From NCBI GenBank assembly GCA_016788525.1, contig JAEUPD010000260.1, positions 1-43,176 on the forward strand: 43,176 bases of DNA, written 5' to 3'. Both the position numbers and the translations under genes were made by a program. The notes beneath the pieces were generated by a model. The model saw nothing but the letters and a program-made list of their open reading frames with translations. It ran no database searches and had not been told where the DNA came from. Shown here one piece after another: positions 7,366 through 16,292 of this stretch (position 1 is the first letter of the stretch; each line of letters begins with the position of its first letter). The stretch is from Rubrivivax sp. Lineage in GTDB: Bacteria > Pseudomonadota > Gammaproteobacteria > Burkholderiales > Burkholderiaceae_C.

Positions 7366-9552
7366 GTGACAGCAACAAGAAACGCGGTGGCAGCGCAATG
7401 CGACGGTGAACCGCCGGGCGGCATGGCGCCGGCGCAATGGTTCCTCTTCATCGGCGCCGCGCTGTGCGCCGTGGCGGCGGGGGTCCTGGCCTGGTGCCCG
7501 ATGCCGCTCACCCCGGACATGCGCAATGTGCTGGTGGCCGGCTGCCTGGTGGTGGGCACCTGCTACGCCGTCCTCGGCCGCTGGCGCGGCGGCGCGTCGC
7601 CCGAGCGGCGCATGCTTCCCGCGGTGCTGCTGGGCATGGTCCTGGTGCACGGCATCGCCCTGGGTGTGGGCCAGGGCCTGCGCACCATCGCGCTGGGCGC
7701 GACGCCGGTGATGGTGTGCCTGCTGGCCCTGCTGGCCGGGCGGCGCGAAGCGGTCGCCGCCTGTGTGGCCGCGTTGCTTTGCGTGGTGGCCTCTTACCTG
7801 GTGGAGTCGGCCGGCTGGATCGACAGCCGCCAGGGGCTGGCAGCCACGCCGCTCGTCGACGACCTCATCGCCCACCTCGTGCTGCTGTTGGGCGCGCTGG
7901 TCTGGGGCCTGCTGATCGCCCATGCCGTGCAACGCTGGCAGCAGGCCATGCGGCGGCGCGAGCGGGCGCTTGCCGAGTTGCTGGGCTTTGCAGCCGACCG
8001 CTACTGGGAGCTGGACGCCGAGCTGCGCTTTTCCCGGCCGACGGTGAACGTACCGCTCAGTGCGGGCGAGCTGCCGCCGGCTTTCATTGGCCGCCACCCC
8101 TGGGAGACGCCAGGGCTCGAGCTGCCCCCGGCCGAACGCGATGCGCATGTCGCGGCGCTGCGCGCCCACCAGCCGTTCGAGCTGGTGGTCCGCTCGCAGC
8201 CCGACGCCGACGGCCGCAGCGAACAGCTGGCCATCAGCGGCCGGCCACGCTTCGACCAGGACGGCCGCTTCATCGGCTATTGGGGCGTCGGGCGCGACGT
8301 GACCGCCGAGCAAGAACGCCGGGCGGCGCTGGCCGCGGCTCGCGACGCCGCCGAGGCGGCCAGCCGCACCAAGAGCGCGTTCCTGGCCAACGTGAGCCAC
8401 GAAATCCGTACGCCGCTGAACGGGCTGGTCGGGCTGGCCCAGCTCGCGCGCCAGCCCGGCCTCGATGCGGTGCGGCGCGACGAATACCTCGACCTGCTGG
8501 GCGACAGCGCCGCGGCGCTGACCGCGGTGATCTCCGACATCCTCGACCTGGCCAAGATCGAAGCCGGCCACTTGCAGGTGCGGCTGTCGGATTTCGACCT
8601 CGGTGAGCTGCTGCGCTCGCTGCAGCGCGCCTATGGGGCGCTTTGCGAGGCCCAGGGCCTGCGGCTGGTGTTCCACGCCGCCGCGGACCTGCCCGCACGC
8701 GTGCACGGCGACGGTGCGCGGCTGCGCCAGGTGCTGACCAACTACCTGAACAACGCGCTGAAGTTCGGCGCGCGGGGCTCGGTGACGCTCGCGGTACGCC
8801 GCTGCAGCGGGGACCGGCTGCGCTTCGAGGTGGCCGACGAGGGCCCGGGCATTCCGCTGCCCGAGCAGGCGCGGCTGTTCCAGCCGTTCACGCAGCTCGA
8901 TGCCGAGCGCGCCCGGCGCACCGGCGGCACGGGCCTGGGGCTGGCCATCTGCCGCGAGCTGGCCGGCCTGATGCAGGGCGAGGTCGGCGTGGTCAGCGTG
9001 CCGCGGGCCGGTGCCCGCTTCTGGATCGAACTGCCGCTGCCGGCCGCAGCCCCGCACACCGATGCGGCACCGGCGGCGCCGGCAGCGGCGGCGGCCACCT
9101 TGGCTGACGACGGCCGGCTGGCCGGTGCGCGCGTGCTGCTGGCCGAAGACAACGAGGTCAACCGCCTGATCGGCCAGGCGCTGCTGGCGCAGTGGTCGGT
9201 CGAGTCCACCGCGGTGACCGATGGCCGCGCCGCGCTGGCCGAGGTGGAAGCCGCGGCAGCGCGCGGCCAGCCGTTCGACCTGGTGCTGATGGACATTCAC
9301 ATGCCCGAGCTGGACGGCCTGGCGGCCACGCGCGCGCTGCGGCAGCGCTGGCCGCGCGAGGCGCTGCCGATCGTGGCGCTGACGGCCGCCGTGCTGGAAG
9401 GCGAGCGCCAGGAGGCCGAAGCCGCCGGCATGGACGCCTTCCTGGCCAAGCCGGTGGAGGCCGCGCACCTGCGCGAGGTGTTGTGGCGCTGCCTGCACCG
9501 GCGCGCGCCCGCCGGCCGGCCGGCCGCCGAGACGATCAGCCTGCCGCCTTGA
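7366..9552 (+). CDS. Membrane hybrid sensor histidine kinase with C-terminal receiver
   Basis: This 728-residue protein has about six hydrophobic segments in residues 20-190, with almost no periplasmic domain. It continues with a PAS-like domain (about 205-325), a HisKA domain with phospho-acceptor His345 in SHEIRTP, and a HATPase domain with the N box at Asn463, DEGPGI and GGTGLGLAI. It ends with a receiver domain whose phospho-acceptor is Asp643 in LMDIHMP and whose conserved Lys lies in FLAKP. It should phosphorelay to a partner encoded elsewhere, as no output regulator lies nearby. I chose the GTG at 7366 because AGG lies 8 nt upstream; ATG 7423 is the alternative. Its 3' end overlaps the convergent hydrolase gene by 17 bp. 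Confidence 0.88.
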   Translation: MTATRNAVAAQCDGEPPGGMAPAQWFLFIGAALCAVAAGVLAWCPMPLTPDMRNVLVAGCLVVGTCYAVLGRWRGGASPERRMLPAVLLGMVLVHGIALGVGQGLRTIALGATPVMVCLLALLAGRREAVAACVAALLCVVASYLVESAGWIDSRQGLAATPLVDDLIAHLVLLLGALVWGLLIAHAVQRWQQAMRRRERALAELLGFAADRYWELDAELRFSRPTVNVPLSAGELPPAFIGRHPWETPGLELPPAERDAHVAALRAHQPFELVVRSQPDADGRSEQLAISGRPRFDQDGRFIGYWGVGRDVTAEQERRAALAAARDAAEAASRTKSAFLANVSHEIRTPLNGLVGLAQLARQPGLDAVRRDEYLDLLGDSAAALTAVISDILDLAKIEAGHLQVRLSDFDLGELLRSLQRAYGALCEAQGLRLVFHAAADLPARVHGDGARLRQVLTNYLNNALKFGARGSVTLAVRRCSGDRLRFEVADEGPGIPLPEQARLFQPFTQLDAERARRTGGTGLGLAICRELAGLMQGEVGVVSVPRAGARFWIELPLPAAAPHTDAAPAAPAAAAATLADDGRLAGARVLLAEDNEVNRLIGQALLAQWSVESTAVTDGRAALAEVEAAAARGQPFDLVLMDIHMPELDGLAATRALRQRWPREALPIVALTAAVLEGERQEAEAAGMDAFLAKPVEAAHLREVLWRCLHRRAPAGRPAAETISLPP

Positions 9553-10381
9553 CGCGCCGGCACTCGGCCAGGAAGTCCTCGAGCATCGGGCTGTCGTCGA
9601 AGGTGTCGGCGCTGCCGGGTTCGTGGAACTCGGGGTGCCATTGCACGGCGGCGACGTAGCCGCAGGGGGCCCCGCCGGCGGCCAAGGAGCCGCCGGGTGC
9701 CCCGCCAGCCGCCACGCGGCGGATGGCCTCGACGGTGCCGTCCTCGGGGCAGCGCGCCTCGACCACGAAGCCCGGCGCCAGCGCCTTGATGCCCTGGTGG
9801 TGGATGCTGTTGGTGACGGCGCGCGCCACGCCCGGGTACAGCGCGGCGAGCCGGGAGCCCGGCTCCAGCGCCACCTCGTGGAAGTGGCGCTCGTACTTGC
9901 CGACTTCGCGGTGTGCGCGCGAGCCCGGCACCTGCGTGGCGATGTCCTGCCACAGCGTGCCGCCGAACATCACGTTGATGAGCTGCAGGCCGCGGCAGAT
10001 GCCGAACACCGGCTTGCCGGCCTTCACGAAGGCGTCGATCAGCTCGATCTCGTAGCGGTCGCGCACCACGTCGCCGGCCCAGTCGGGGTGCAGCGGCTGC
10101 TCGCCATAGCACTCCGGCGCGACATCGTTGCCACCTTGCAGCACCAGGCCATCCAGTGCCTGCGCGTAGTCGTGCAGGTCGAGGTCGCTGCGCAGCACGA
10201 TGCTGTCCTTGGTGACGGCCGGGATCATCACGGCCATGGCGTGGCCCGAGAGCACCCAGTGCGCGACGCTTTGCTCCAGGTAATGCAGCGTCTTGGTGAA
10301 GACGCCGGGCAACGGCCCCTGCGAGCCGGGGTAGTAGATGCGTGCCGAGACGCCGATGAGCAGCGGTGAGTTCGAAGCCAT
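9536..10381 (-). CDS. Class I glutamine amidotransferase-like gamma-glutamyl hydrolase (PuuD-like)
   Basis: This 281-residue member of peptidase family C26 has nucleophile Cys129 in GICRGLQ and the His249/Glu251 pair in QWHPE. Relatives such as PuuD release an amine or amino acid from a gamma-glutamyl adduct in the cytosol. A short Gly/Ala-rich duplication (about residues 224-240) sits before the last strand and probably forms a surface loop. It lies 30 nt downstream of the iron-type alcohol dehydrogenase gene and near a glutamine-synthetase-like ligase gene, so ligase, dehydrogenases and hydrolase could form one gamma-glutamylation pathway. It overlaps the convergent kinase gene tail to tail. 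The general function is secure; the exact substrate is not. Confidence 0.82.
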   Translation of the reverse strand: MASNSPLLIGVSARIYYPGSQGPLPGVFTKTLHYLEQSVAHWVLSGHAMAVMIPAVTKDSIVLRSDLDLHDYAQALDGLVLQGGNDVAPECYGEQPLHPDWAGDVVRDRYEIELIDAFVKAGKPVFGICRGLQLINVMFGGTLWQDIATQVPGSRAHREVGKYERHFHEVALEPGSRLAALYPGVARAVTNSIHHQGIKALAPGFVVEARCPEDGTVEAIRRVAAGGAPGGSLAAGGAPCGYVAAVQWHPEFHEPGSADTFDDSPMLEDFLAECRRVKAAG

Positions 10382-10411
10382 GCCACGAAAGGGGAGCGGG
10401 CGGGATGCGGA

Positions 10412-11545
10412 TTACATCGCCTGCAGGAAGAGGCGCCCGTAGTCGGCCTCGGTGGCCGGGCGTGGATTCGTCGTGCCGGTGAAATCCTTCGCGGCCAGCG
10501 GCACCAGCCGCGGCAGGTGCTCCGGCGTGACGCCGCGCTCGGCCAGCCCGCCGGTGATGCCGATGCGCTGCTTGAGGTGCTTGAGCCAGCCGATGAAGGC
10601 AAAGCCGCCACCGGCCACGCCGGCCACGTGCGCGAGCTCGTCGAACTTGTGCGGCACCGCCTCGTGGTTCCAGGTGAGCACGGTATCGATCATCAGCGCG
10701 TTGGCCAGGCCATGGTGCATGTCGCACACCGCGCCGAGCGCGTGCGCGCAGGCGTGCACCGAGCCCAGGTCCTTCTGGAACGCGATGGCGCCCATCATCG
10801 AGCTCATCATCATGTCGGCGCGCGCGGCGATGTTGCCCGGCTCGGCCACCGCCTGCGCCAGCGCGCGCGCGCCGATGCGCAGGCCCTCGAGCGCGATGCC
10901 GTCGCACAGCGGGTGGAACGCCGGCGACAGATAGCTCTCGATGTTGTGCGTGAGCGCGTCCATGCCGGTGGCCGCCGTCACCGCCGGCGGCAGCGCGACG
11001 GTGAGCGCCGGGTCGGCAAACACCGCCTTGGCGAGGATCTTCGGGCTGAAGACGGTGCGCTTGACGTGGGTGTCGTTCTCGCTCACCACCGCGCTGCGCC
11101 CCACCTCGCTGCCGGTGCCGCTGGTGGTGGGCAGCGCCACGAAGTACGGCAGCTCGTGCGTGATGGGGCGTACCTGCGGGTGGTCCCAGACGTACTCGAG
11201 CACGTCGCCGGCGTGCACGGCCATCAGGCCCACGACCTTGCTGACGTCCAGCGCCGCGCCGCCGCCGAAGCCGATGACGCAATCGGCGCCGTGCGCCTGG
11301 TACGCCGCTGCACCGGCCATCACCTGCGCGCAGGTGGGGTTGCCTTGCACGCCGTCGAACACGGCCACCGCCAGCCCTTCGAGGTGGGTGCGGAACTCGG
11401 CCAGCGCCGGCAGCTGGGCCAGCGCCTTGTCGGTGGCGACGAGCGGGCGCTTCAGGCCCTGCTCCAGCAGATGCGGCCCGACGAGCTTGCGCGCGCCGAC
11501 GCCGAAGTGAATGGCCGTGGGGAAGGCGAAGCGGGTGATGGTCAT
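10412..11545 (-). CDS. Iron-containing (group III) alcohol dehydrogenase
   Basis: This 377-residue NAD(P)-dependent dehydrogenase has the family's metal ligands at Asp196, His200, His264 and His278. The nucleotide motif reads GGGAALD (from about 94) rather than the usual GGGS. AGG lies 6 nt before the ATG. The gene lies between the histidine kinase gene (65-nt gap) and the gamma-glutamyl hydrolase gene (30-nt gap). Within a gamma-glutamyl route it would oxidise an alcohol such as gamma-glutamyl-ethanolamide to the aldehyde. Because phosphonate genes are close, a phosphonoacetaldehyde reductase role, known for some Fe-ADHs in phosphonate biosynthesis, is an alternative. No phosphonate biosynthesis gene (ppm, ppd) is present, which argues for catabolism. 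Confidence 0.85.
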   Translation of the reverse strand: MTITRFAFPTAIHFGVGARKLVGPHLLEQGLKRPLVATDKALAQLPALAEFRTHLEGLAVAVFDGVQGNPTCAQVMAGAAAYQAHGADCVIGFGGGAALDVSKVVGLMAVHAGDVLEYVWDHPQVRPITHELPYFVALPTTSGTGSEVGRSAVVSENDTHVKRTVFSPKILAKAVFADPALTVALPPAVTAATGMDALTHNIESYLSPAFHPLCDGIALEGLRIGARALAQAVAEPGNIAARADMMMSSMMGAIAFQKDLGSVHACAHALGAVCDMHHGLANALMIDTVLTWNHEAVPHKFDELAHVAGVAGGGFAFIGWLKHLKQRIGITGGLAERGVTPEHLPRLVPLAAKDFTGTTNPRPATEADYGRLFLQAM

Positions 11546-11610
11546 CGCGGGCCTGCGTCCGAAGGGGAGTCGCGATTCTGCCGTTGCCACCGGCCACCGG
11601 CGCGTCGCGT

Positions 11611-13071
11611 TCAGGTGGCCACGGTGAAGCAGAAGCGCGCGCCGCTGGGCGAAGCGGGCTCTGCCCAGACGCGACCGCCGTGCCGCTCGACGATGCGCTG
11701 CACGATCGACAGGCCGATGCCGTTGTGCGAAAGGCTTGCATCGTGCAGCCGCGCAAAGGGCCGGAACAGCTCGGCGGCCCGGCCGGCGGGGAACCCGGGC
11801 CCGTTGTCCTCGACGACCACGGCAGGCCCCTCGGCGCGCTGGGTGGTGAAGATGCGCACGCGTGGCGGTTCGCTGGCTGCGCCGCTGCCGCTGCCGGTGC
11901 CGGCGTGCCGTGCGGGACAGTTCGCCGCGAAGCGCACGGCATTGCCCAGCAGGTTCACGAACACCTGCTGCATCAGCGGGGCATCGATCGGCCAGGCGGG
12001 GAGCTGCCCGCGCTCGATGGTCACGGCCGGCAGCAGGCCGCGGCTCTCGGGCGCAAGCTTCAGCTGCGCCAGCGCGGCGTCGACCACCGGGTCGAGCGGC
12101 TGCTCGGCTACCGTGATGCTGCCCTCGCCCGCGGTCGACAGGGTGAGCAGGTCCTGCACCAGGCCGGCCAGCCGGTCGGCCTGCACGGCCACCGGGGCGA
12201 GCATGCGCCGGGCCTTGGCCGTGTCTCCGCTGGCGAGTGCATCCTGCGCCAGGCGGGCCACGCCAGCCACGCCTGCCAGCGGACCGCGCAGGTCGTGGGA
12301 GACGTTGCGCACGAAGGCCTGCAGGCCCTCGACCACCTGGCGCAATTCCGAGGTGCGCTCGGACACGCGGTCCTCGAGCCTCGCGTTCAGTTCGCGCAGC
12401 GCGGCCTCGGCGGCGCGCTGACGCTGCAGGGATGCCTCGAGCCGGCGGCCGAACCGCACCAAGCTGGCCAGCAGGATGGCCACGCCGACGATGACCGAGG
12501 GCACCGTGACCAGGTAGCCCAGCTCGAGCGGACCCAGCCTCTGCGGGAAGGCGAGCCGCGCCGCGACCAGCAGCGGGTAGGACAGCATCGCTGCGGCGAT
12601 GATTCCGTGCCCGACGTTGTGCTCGCTGCGCGCCGCGCCGTAGGCGATCCACGCAAACCAGCACATGGCCGCGCCCATGACCAGGTAGATCGCATCGACG
12701 TCGGTCGGGTCGACCCGGTGGTTGACCCACAGGGCGGCGGCGGCGGCCAGCGCGAGCAGGGCCTGGGTCCATCGCCGCCTGCGGGTGGTGCGCTCGAGGT
12801 AGACGTCCAGCGCGACTGCGGTCAACCACAGCAGGCCGACTGCGACCATCATCGACGCAAACGGCGCGCCGCGATCCGGGGTGGCTGCCCCCGGTGAAGC
12901 GAACAGCCAGCCGGCCGCGGCCAGGGCGTAGCGCAACGCGAACAGACGCAGCGCGAGGCGGTCGGCGTAGATGGACGCCACCCACAACGCCACGGCCACC
13001 AGCGCGGTGACCGCGGCGGCGGAATAGGCAAGCACCTGCAAGGCGCCGAGGGACTCCAACACACCCACCAC
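11611..13071 (-). CDS. Membrane sensor histidine kinase, non-hybrid
   Basis: This 486-residue protein has about seven hydrophobic segments (residues 10-205), a coiled-coil linker (about 207-250), and a HisKA domain with phospho-acceptor His259 in NVSHDLRGP. A HATPase domain follows, with VNLLGNAVRFA, DNGPGF and NGIGLSIV. There is no receiver. The GTG start has GGAGGG about 5 nt upstream. No response regulator is encoded nearby, so it is an orphan kinase in this window. It lies between the ligase gene and the iron-type dehydrogenase gene on the same strand, and could sense the amine, ethanolamine-like substrate or membrane state that controls them. Confidence 0.86.
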   Translation of the reverse strand: MVGVLESLGALQVLAYSAAAVTALVAVALWVASIYADRLALRLFALRYALAAAGWLFASPGAATPDRGAPFASMMVAVGLLWLTAVALDVYLERTTRRRRWTQALLALAAAAALWVNHRVDPTDVDAIYLVMGAAMCWFAWIAYGAARSEHNVGHGIIAAAMLSYPLLVAARLAFPQRLGPLELGYLVTVPSVIVGVAILLASLVRFGRRLEASLQRQRAAEAALRELNARLEDRVSERTSELRQVVEGLQAFVRNVSHDLRGPLAGVAGVARLAQDALASGDTAKARRMLAPVAVQADRLAGLVQDLLTLSTAGEGSITVAEQPLDPVVDAALAQLKLAPESRGLLPAVTIERGQLPAWPIDAPLMQQVFVNLLGNAVRFAANCPARHAGTGSGSGAASEPPRVRIFTTQRAEGPAVVVEDNGPGFPAGRAAELFRPFARLHDASLSHNGIGLSIVQRIVERHGGRVWAEPASPSGARFCFTVAT

Positions 13072-13245
13072 GAGCCCTCCCTGAACGGCAACTGCGCGAT
13101 CGGCGTGGCCCGCTGCTAGGCCGTCACCACCGCATGCTGCCAGCGCGCACCCGGGATGACAAGCATGGGGCGCAGGTGCCCTGGGGTGGGCAGGGGCCGC
13201 TTCGGGCGGCCCGGGCCCGGCCGTGGGCCACGGACCAAGGGGAGT

Positions 13246-13275
13246 GCGGGCCGCCCCGCTCGAGCGGCCGCCCGC
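13246..13275 (-). terminator. Hairpin just after the ligase gene
   Basis: GCGGGC (13246-13251) and GCCCGC (13270-13275) flank a perfect 12-bp palindrome CCGCTCGAGCGG (13256-13267). The structure starts 10 nt downstream of the ligase stop codon. No U tract follows, so termination or 3'-end protection is inferred. Confidence 0.4.
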
Positions 13276-13284
13276 GCAGACCCC

Positions 13285-14667
13285 TCAAATGATCTCGAAG
13301 TAGCGCTTCAGCTCCCAGTCGGTGACGCCGTCCTGCCACTGCCGCCACTCCCACTCGCGCGTGGCGGCGAAATGTTCGACGAAGGTGTCACCAAGCCAGT
13401 CGCGCGCGATCGAACTGGCCTTGAAGATGCGCGTGGTTTCGGCCAGCGAGCGCGGTGCGCGCGGAATGTTCTCGCCGCCGACGTTGGTGCCGGTGATCGG
13501 CGGTGCCGTGAGCTTCAACCCCTTCTCCACGCCGTGCAGGCCGGCGGCGATGACGGCGGCCATGGCCAGGTACGGGTTGATGTCGGCGCCGGGGCAGCGG
13601 GTTTCGAGCCGCGTGCTCTTGGGGCTGCCGGCGATGACGCGGAAGCTCGCGGTGCGGTTGTCCAGGCCCCAGGTCGGCTTCACCGGCGCCCAGAAGCCGT
13701 CGACCAGGCGCTTGTAGCTGTTGATGGTGGGCCAGAACATCGGCGCGAATTCCATCAGGCAGGCGATCTGGCCGGCGAGATAGCTCTCGAAGAGCTTGCT
13801 CATCGAGCGCTTGCTCTTCGCGTCGTAGAAGAGATTGCTCCTGCCGTCACTCAGGCTTTGGTGGATGTGGCCGCTGCAACCGGGGTATTGCTGGCTCCAC
13901 TTGGCCATGAAACTGGGCATCACGCCGAATCGCTTGCCGATCTCCTTGGCGCCGGTCTTGAACAGGATGGCGCGGTCGGCCGCCTCGAGCGCGCCGCTGA
14001 AGGTGATGGCCACTTCATAGACGCCGGGGCCGGTCTCGGTGTGCAGGCCCTCGATCGGCACGCCGAAGGCGAGCATCTCGTCCATCAGCGCGTTGAAGAA
14101 CCCGCGCTGGTCGGCCATGCGCAGCAGCGAGTAGCCGAACATGCCCGGCGTGATGGGCTCGGGGCCCACGCCACGCTTGGCGGCCCAGCTCTGCGGGGTT
14201 TCGGTGAAATTGAACCACTCGAACTCGACGCCGGCCATCGGCGCGAAGCCGAGTTTCTCCGCGCGCTTCAGCACGCGCTTGAGCGTCTGCCGCGGACACA
14301 CCGGGAACGGTGAGCCGTCGGCGTTGACGAACTCGCCAAGGAAGAACGGCACCTGGTGGTCCCATGGCACGCGGCGCGCGGTGGCGAGGTCGATGCGCGC
14401 CAGCGCGTCCGGGAAGCCGTGCTGCCAGCCGGTGACCTGCGTGTTGTCGTAGCACTGGTCGTGGCTGTCCCAGCCGAACACCACGTCGCAGAAGCCGAAG
14501 CCGCCTTCGGCCGCGCCGAAGAACTTGTCGCGGTGCAGGTACTTGCCGCGCAGGATGCCGTCGATGTCGCTGACGGCGACCTTGACCTTGGCGGTGTCGC
14601 TGGCGCGGAGGGCGACCAGCGCGGGGTGTTCACTGCGGGTCTTGCTGGGGGCGTTCTTCTTTGCCAT
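13285..14667 (-). CDS. Glutamine-synthetase-family gamma-glutamyl-amine ligase
   Basis: This 460-residue protein is of the PuuA/GlnA-like class. Visible are the N-terminal beta-grasp motif with DIDGILRGKY (34-43), metal and glutamate-site motifs GVEFEW and ETGPGVYEV, the ATP-site motif SGHIHQSL, and NRTASFRV. I see no Tyr-adenylylation motif near the C-terminus of the kind found in true GlnA, so it is more likely to join glutamate to an amine at ATP cost. Candidate amines are ethanolamine, a polyamine or, more speculatively, AEP. ATG 14667 with MAKKN was chosen because the longer reading frame is Arg-rich and lies in the intergenic inverted repeat. The neighbours (Fe-ADH, ALDH, PuuD-like hydrolase) complete a plausible gamma-glutamyl route. 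Confidence 0.82.
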   Translation of the reverse strand: MAKKNAPSKTRSEHPALVALRASDTAKVKVAVSDIDGILRGKYLHRDKFFGAAEGGFGFCDVVFGWDSHDQCYDNTQVTGWQHGFPDALARIDLATARRVPWDHQVPFFLGEFVNADGSPFPVCPRQTLKRVLKRAEKLGFAPMAGVEFEWFNFTETPQSWAAKRGVGPEPITPGMFGYSLLRMADQRGFFNALMDEMLAFGVPIEGLHTETGPGVYEVAITFSGALEAADRAILFKTGAKEIGKRFGVMPSFMAKWSQQYPGCSGHIHQSLSDGRSNLFYDAKSKRSMSKLFESYLAGQIACLMEFAPMFWPTINSYKRLVDGFWAPVKPTWGLDNRTASFRVIAGSPKSTRLETRCPGADINPYLAMAAVIAAGLHGVEKGLKLTAPPITGTNVGGENIPRAPRSLAETTRIFKASSIARDWLGDTFVEHFAATREWEWRQWQDGVTDWELKRYFEII

Positions 14668-15079
14668 GGTGGGTCTTCTGCGGTTTGAGGCGATAGCGCC
14701 GTTGCGCGAGGCTTCGTGAGGTTCTTCAATGAAGGGCGTTCGACGGTTTGCGCGAGCACAAGCCGAACGGCGTTCGCAGGCGCGCCTGCGCCTGCGCCTT
14801 CGGAGTGTGTCTCGCGCTGTGCAAGGCAGCTGGCCCGAAGGGCGCCCGCGCAATCAGGAGCGAAGCGCCGAGCAGCGCAGCCGCGCAGGGTCGGCCGCGT
14901 GAGCGGCTCCGCGGAGCAAGCTTGCCTTGCGCAGCGGCCCTGCTCGGCGAGCAGCGCAGGGAACCCTCCGCGAAGCGGAGGGCGCCGCGACGCGCGTGCA
15001 CCCTTCGGGCCGGCTGCCTTGCCGCCACAACCTGCGAAGCAGGCCGTCACCGCCGTCCTTGCCGCCACCACCCGTGCCT
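14668..15079. other. Intergenic region between phnW and the ligase gene
   Basis: This 412-bp stretch without a convincing gene separates phnW from the ligase gene on the minus strand. It should hold the ligase promoter, although I cannot fix -35/-10 boxes. It contains the long inverted repeat at 14821-15022 and several smaller palindromes, such as GGCTCCGCGGAGC near 14900 and CCCTCCGCGAAGCGGAGGG near 14964. Short in-frame stretches here have the skewed Arg/Ala composition of GC-rich noncoding DNA. Confidence 0.6.
14821..15022. repeat. Long imperfect inverted repeat
   Basis: The 31-bp left arm (14821-14851) and the reverse complement of the right arm (14992-15022) match at 28 of 31 positions. 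The arms share GCAAGGCAGC, then GGCCCGAAGGG, and end CGCGC. The 140 bp between them is itself rich in GC-palindromes. This could fold as a cruciform or large RNA hairpin and separates two transcription units. No transposase gene lies inside. Confidence 0.65.
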
Positions 15080-16198
15080 TCACACCGCCGGCGCACCGCT
15101 CGGAATGCCCATCTCCCGCAGCACATCTGCCACAGCCTCGACGGCCTGGCGCATCTCGTTGGGCCCGATCGCGCCGATGCACCCGACGCGAAACGTCTCC
15201 ACCTGCGTCAGCTTGCCCGGATAGAGGATGAACCCCCGCGCCTTGGCCGCCGCATAGAACTTCTTGAAGTCGTAGTTGGCATGCGCCGGCGCGTGGAACG
15301 TCACGATGATCGGCGCCTGGATCTCCGGCCGCAGAAACGGCTTGAAGCCCAGCCGCGCCATGCCATCCACCAGCGTGCGGTAGTTCGCCGCATAGCGCGC
15401 CAGCCGCGCCGGCTGCCCGCCTTCCTCGACGAACTGCGCGACCGCCTCGGCCAGCGCGGCCACCACATGCGTGGGCGGCGTGAAGCGCCACTGCCCCGTC
15501 TTGCCCATGTAGACGCACTGGTCGTGCAGGTCCATCGCCAGGCTCTGGCTGTTGCCGGCGCAGCCATCGAGCACTGCCTTGCGGATGAACACGAAGCCTA
15601 TGCCCGGCACGCCTTCCAGGCACTTGCCGCTGGCGGCCACCAGCGCATCGAAGCGCACCGTACGGGCATCGATCGGCAGCGCGGCGAAGCTGGACATCGC
15701 GTCGACGATGAGGCCCCTGCCATGCCGCTCGCACACCGCGGCCACCTCGGCCAGCGGGTTCTCCACGCCGGTGCCGGTTTCACAGTGGATGAGGATCACG
15801 TGGGTGATCGACGGGTCGGCCTTCAGGTGCGCCTCGACCGCCGCGGCGCTGATCGGCGCGTCTTCGGCCACCGGCATCACGGTGGCCTGCCGGCCCATCA
15901 TCTGCGTGAGCCGGGCCGCGCGCTTGCAGTACGCGCCGTTGTCGGGCACCAGCACATGGCCGGTGCGCGGCACCAGCGTGGCCACGGCGGCCTCCACGCT
16001 GAAGGTGCCGCTGCCCTGCAACGGCACCACCACATGCGTCTCGCGCCCGTGCACGATGTCCAGCAGCCGCTCGCGCACGCCCGCGGTCACGGCGTTGAAG
16101 TCGGCGTCCCAGCTGCCCCAATCCTTCAGCATCGCGAGCTTGGTGCGCAGCGTGGTGGTGAGGGGGCCGGGGGTCAGCAGGATGGCGTCGCGGTCCAT
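15080..16198 (-). CDS. phnW: 2-aminoethylphosphonate:pyruvate transaminase
   Basis: This 372-residue class V PLP enzyme moves the amino group of AEP to pyruvate, giving phosphonoacetaldehyde and alanine in the cytosol. It has the family's start [10 protein letters not shown] (7-16), KDWGSWD (25-31), QGSGTF (61-66), the PLP Asp166, and the Schiff-base Lys192 in [10 protein letters not shown]. The length is normal for PhnW. It follows the phnS-phnT-phnUV transporter on the same strand with a 78-nt gap, so uptake and the first step are probably co-expressed. In many genomes phnX or phnY follows; neither does here, and the product must go to an aldehyde dehydrogenase and PhnA encoded elsewhere in the window. 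Confidence 0.95.
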   Translation of the reverse strand: MDRDAILLTPGPLTTTLRTKLAMLKDWGSWDADFNAVTAGVRERLLDIVHGRETHVVVPLQGSGTFSVEAAVATLVPRTGHVLVPDNGAYCKRAARLTQMMGRQATVMPVAEDAPISAAAVEAHLKADPSITHVILIHCETGTGVENPLAEVAAVCERHGRGLIVDAMSSFAALPIDARTVRFDALVAASGKCLEGVPGIGFVFIRKAVLDGCAGNSQSLAMDLHDQCVYMGKTGQWRFTPPTHVVAALAEAVAQFVEEGGQPARLARYAANYRTLVDGMARLGFKPFLRPEIQAPIIVTFHAPAHANYDFKKFYAAAKARGFILYPGKLTQVETFRVGCIGAIGPNEMRQAVEAVADVLREMGIPSGAPAV

Positions 16199-16246
16199 GG
16201 TGATGGAGGAATTTCGGGAACGAATGTGGAGGTGATCGGCTCCGGG

Positions 16247-16292
16247 GTCAGGCCTTCCAAGCCCGGAACCGGGGCGTCAGGCCTTCCAAGCC
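16247..16292. repeat. Tandem duplication of the 3' end of the permease gene
   Basis: The 17-bp sequence GTCAGGCCTTCCAAGCC occurs at 16247-16263 and again at 16276-16292, a 29-bp period. The second copy contains the last codons and stop of phnUV. This looks like a small slippage duplication of the gene end. Confidence 0.7.

Noticed and set aside
13160-13245. Third copy of the 90-bp palindromic repeat
   Set aside because: Only short GC-rich words such as GGCCGCTTCGGG are shared; no gap-free alignment holds.
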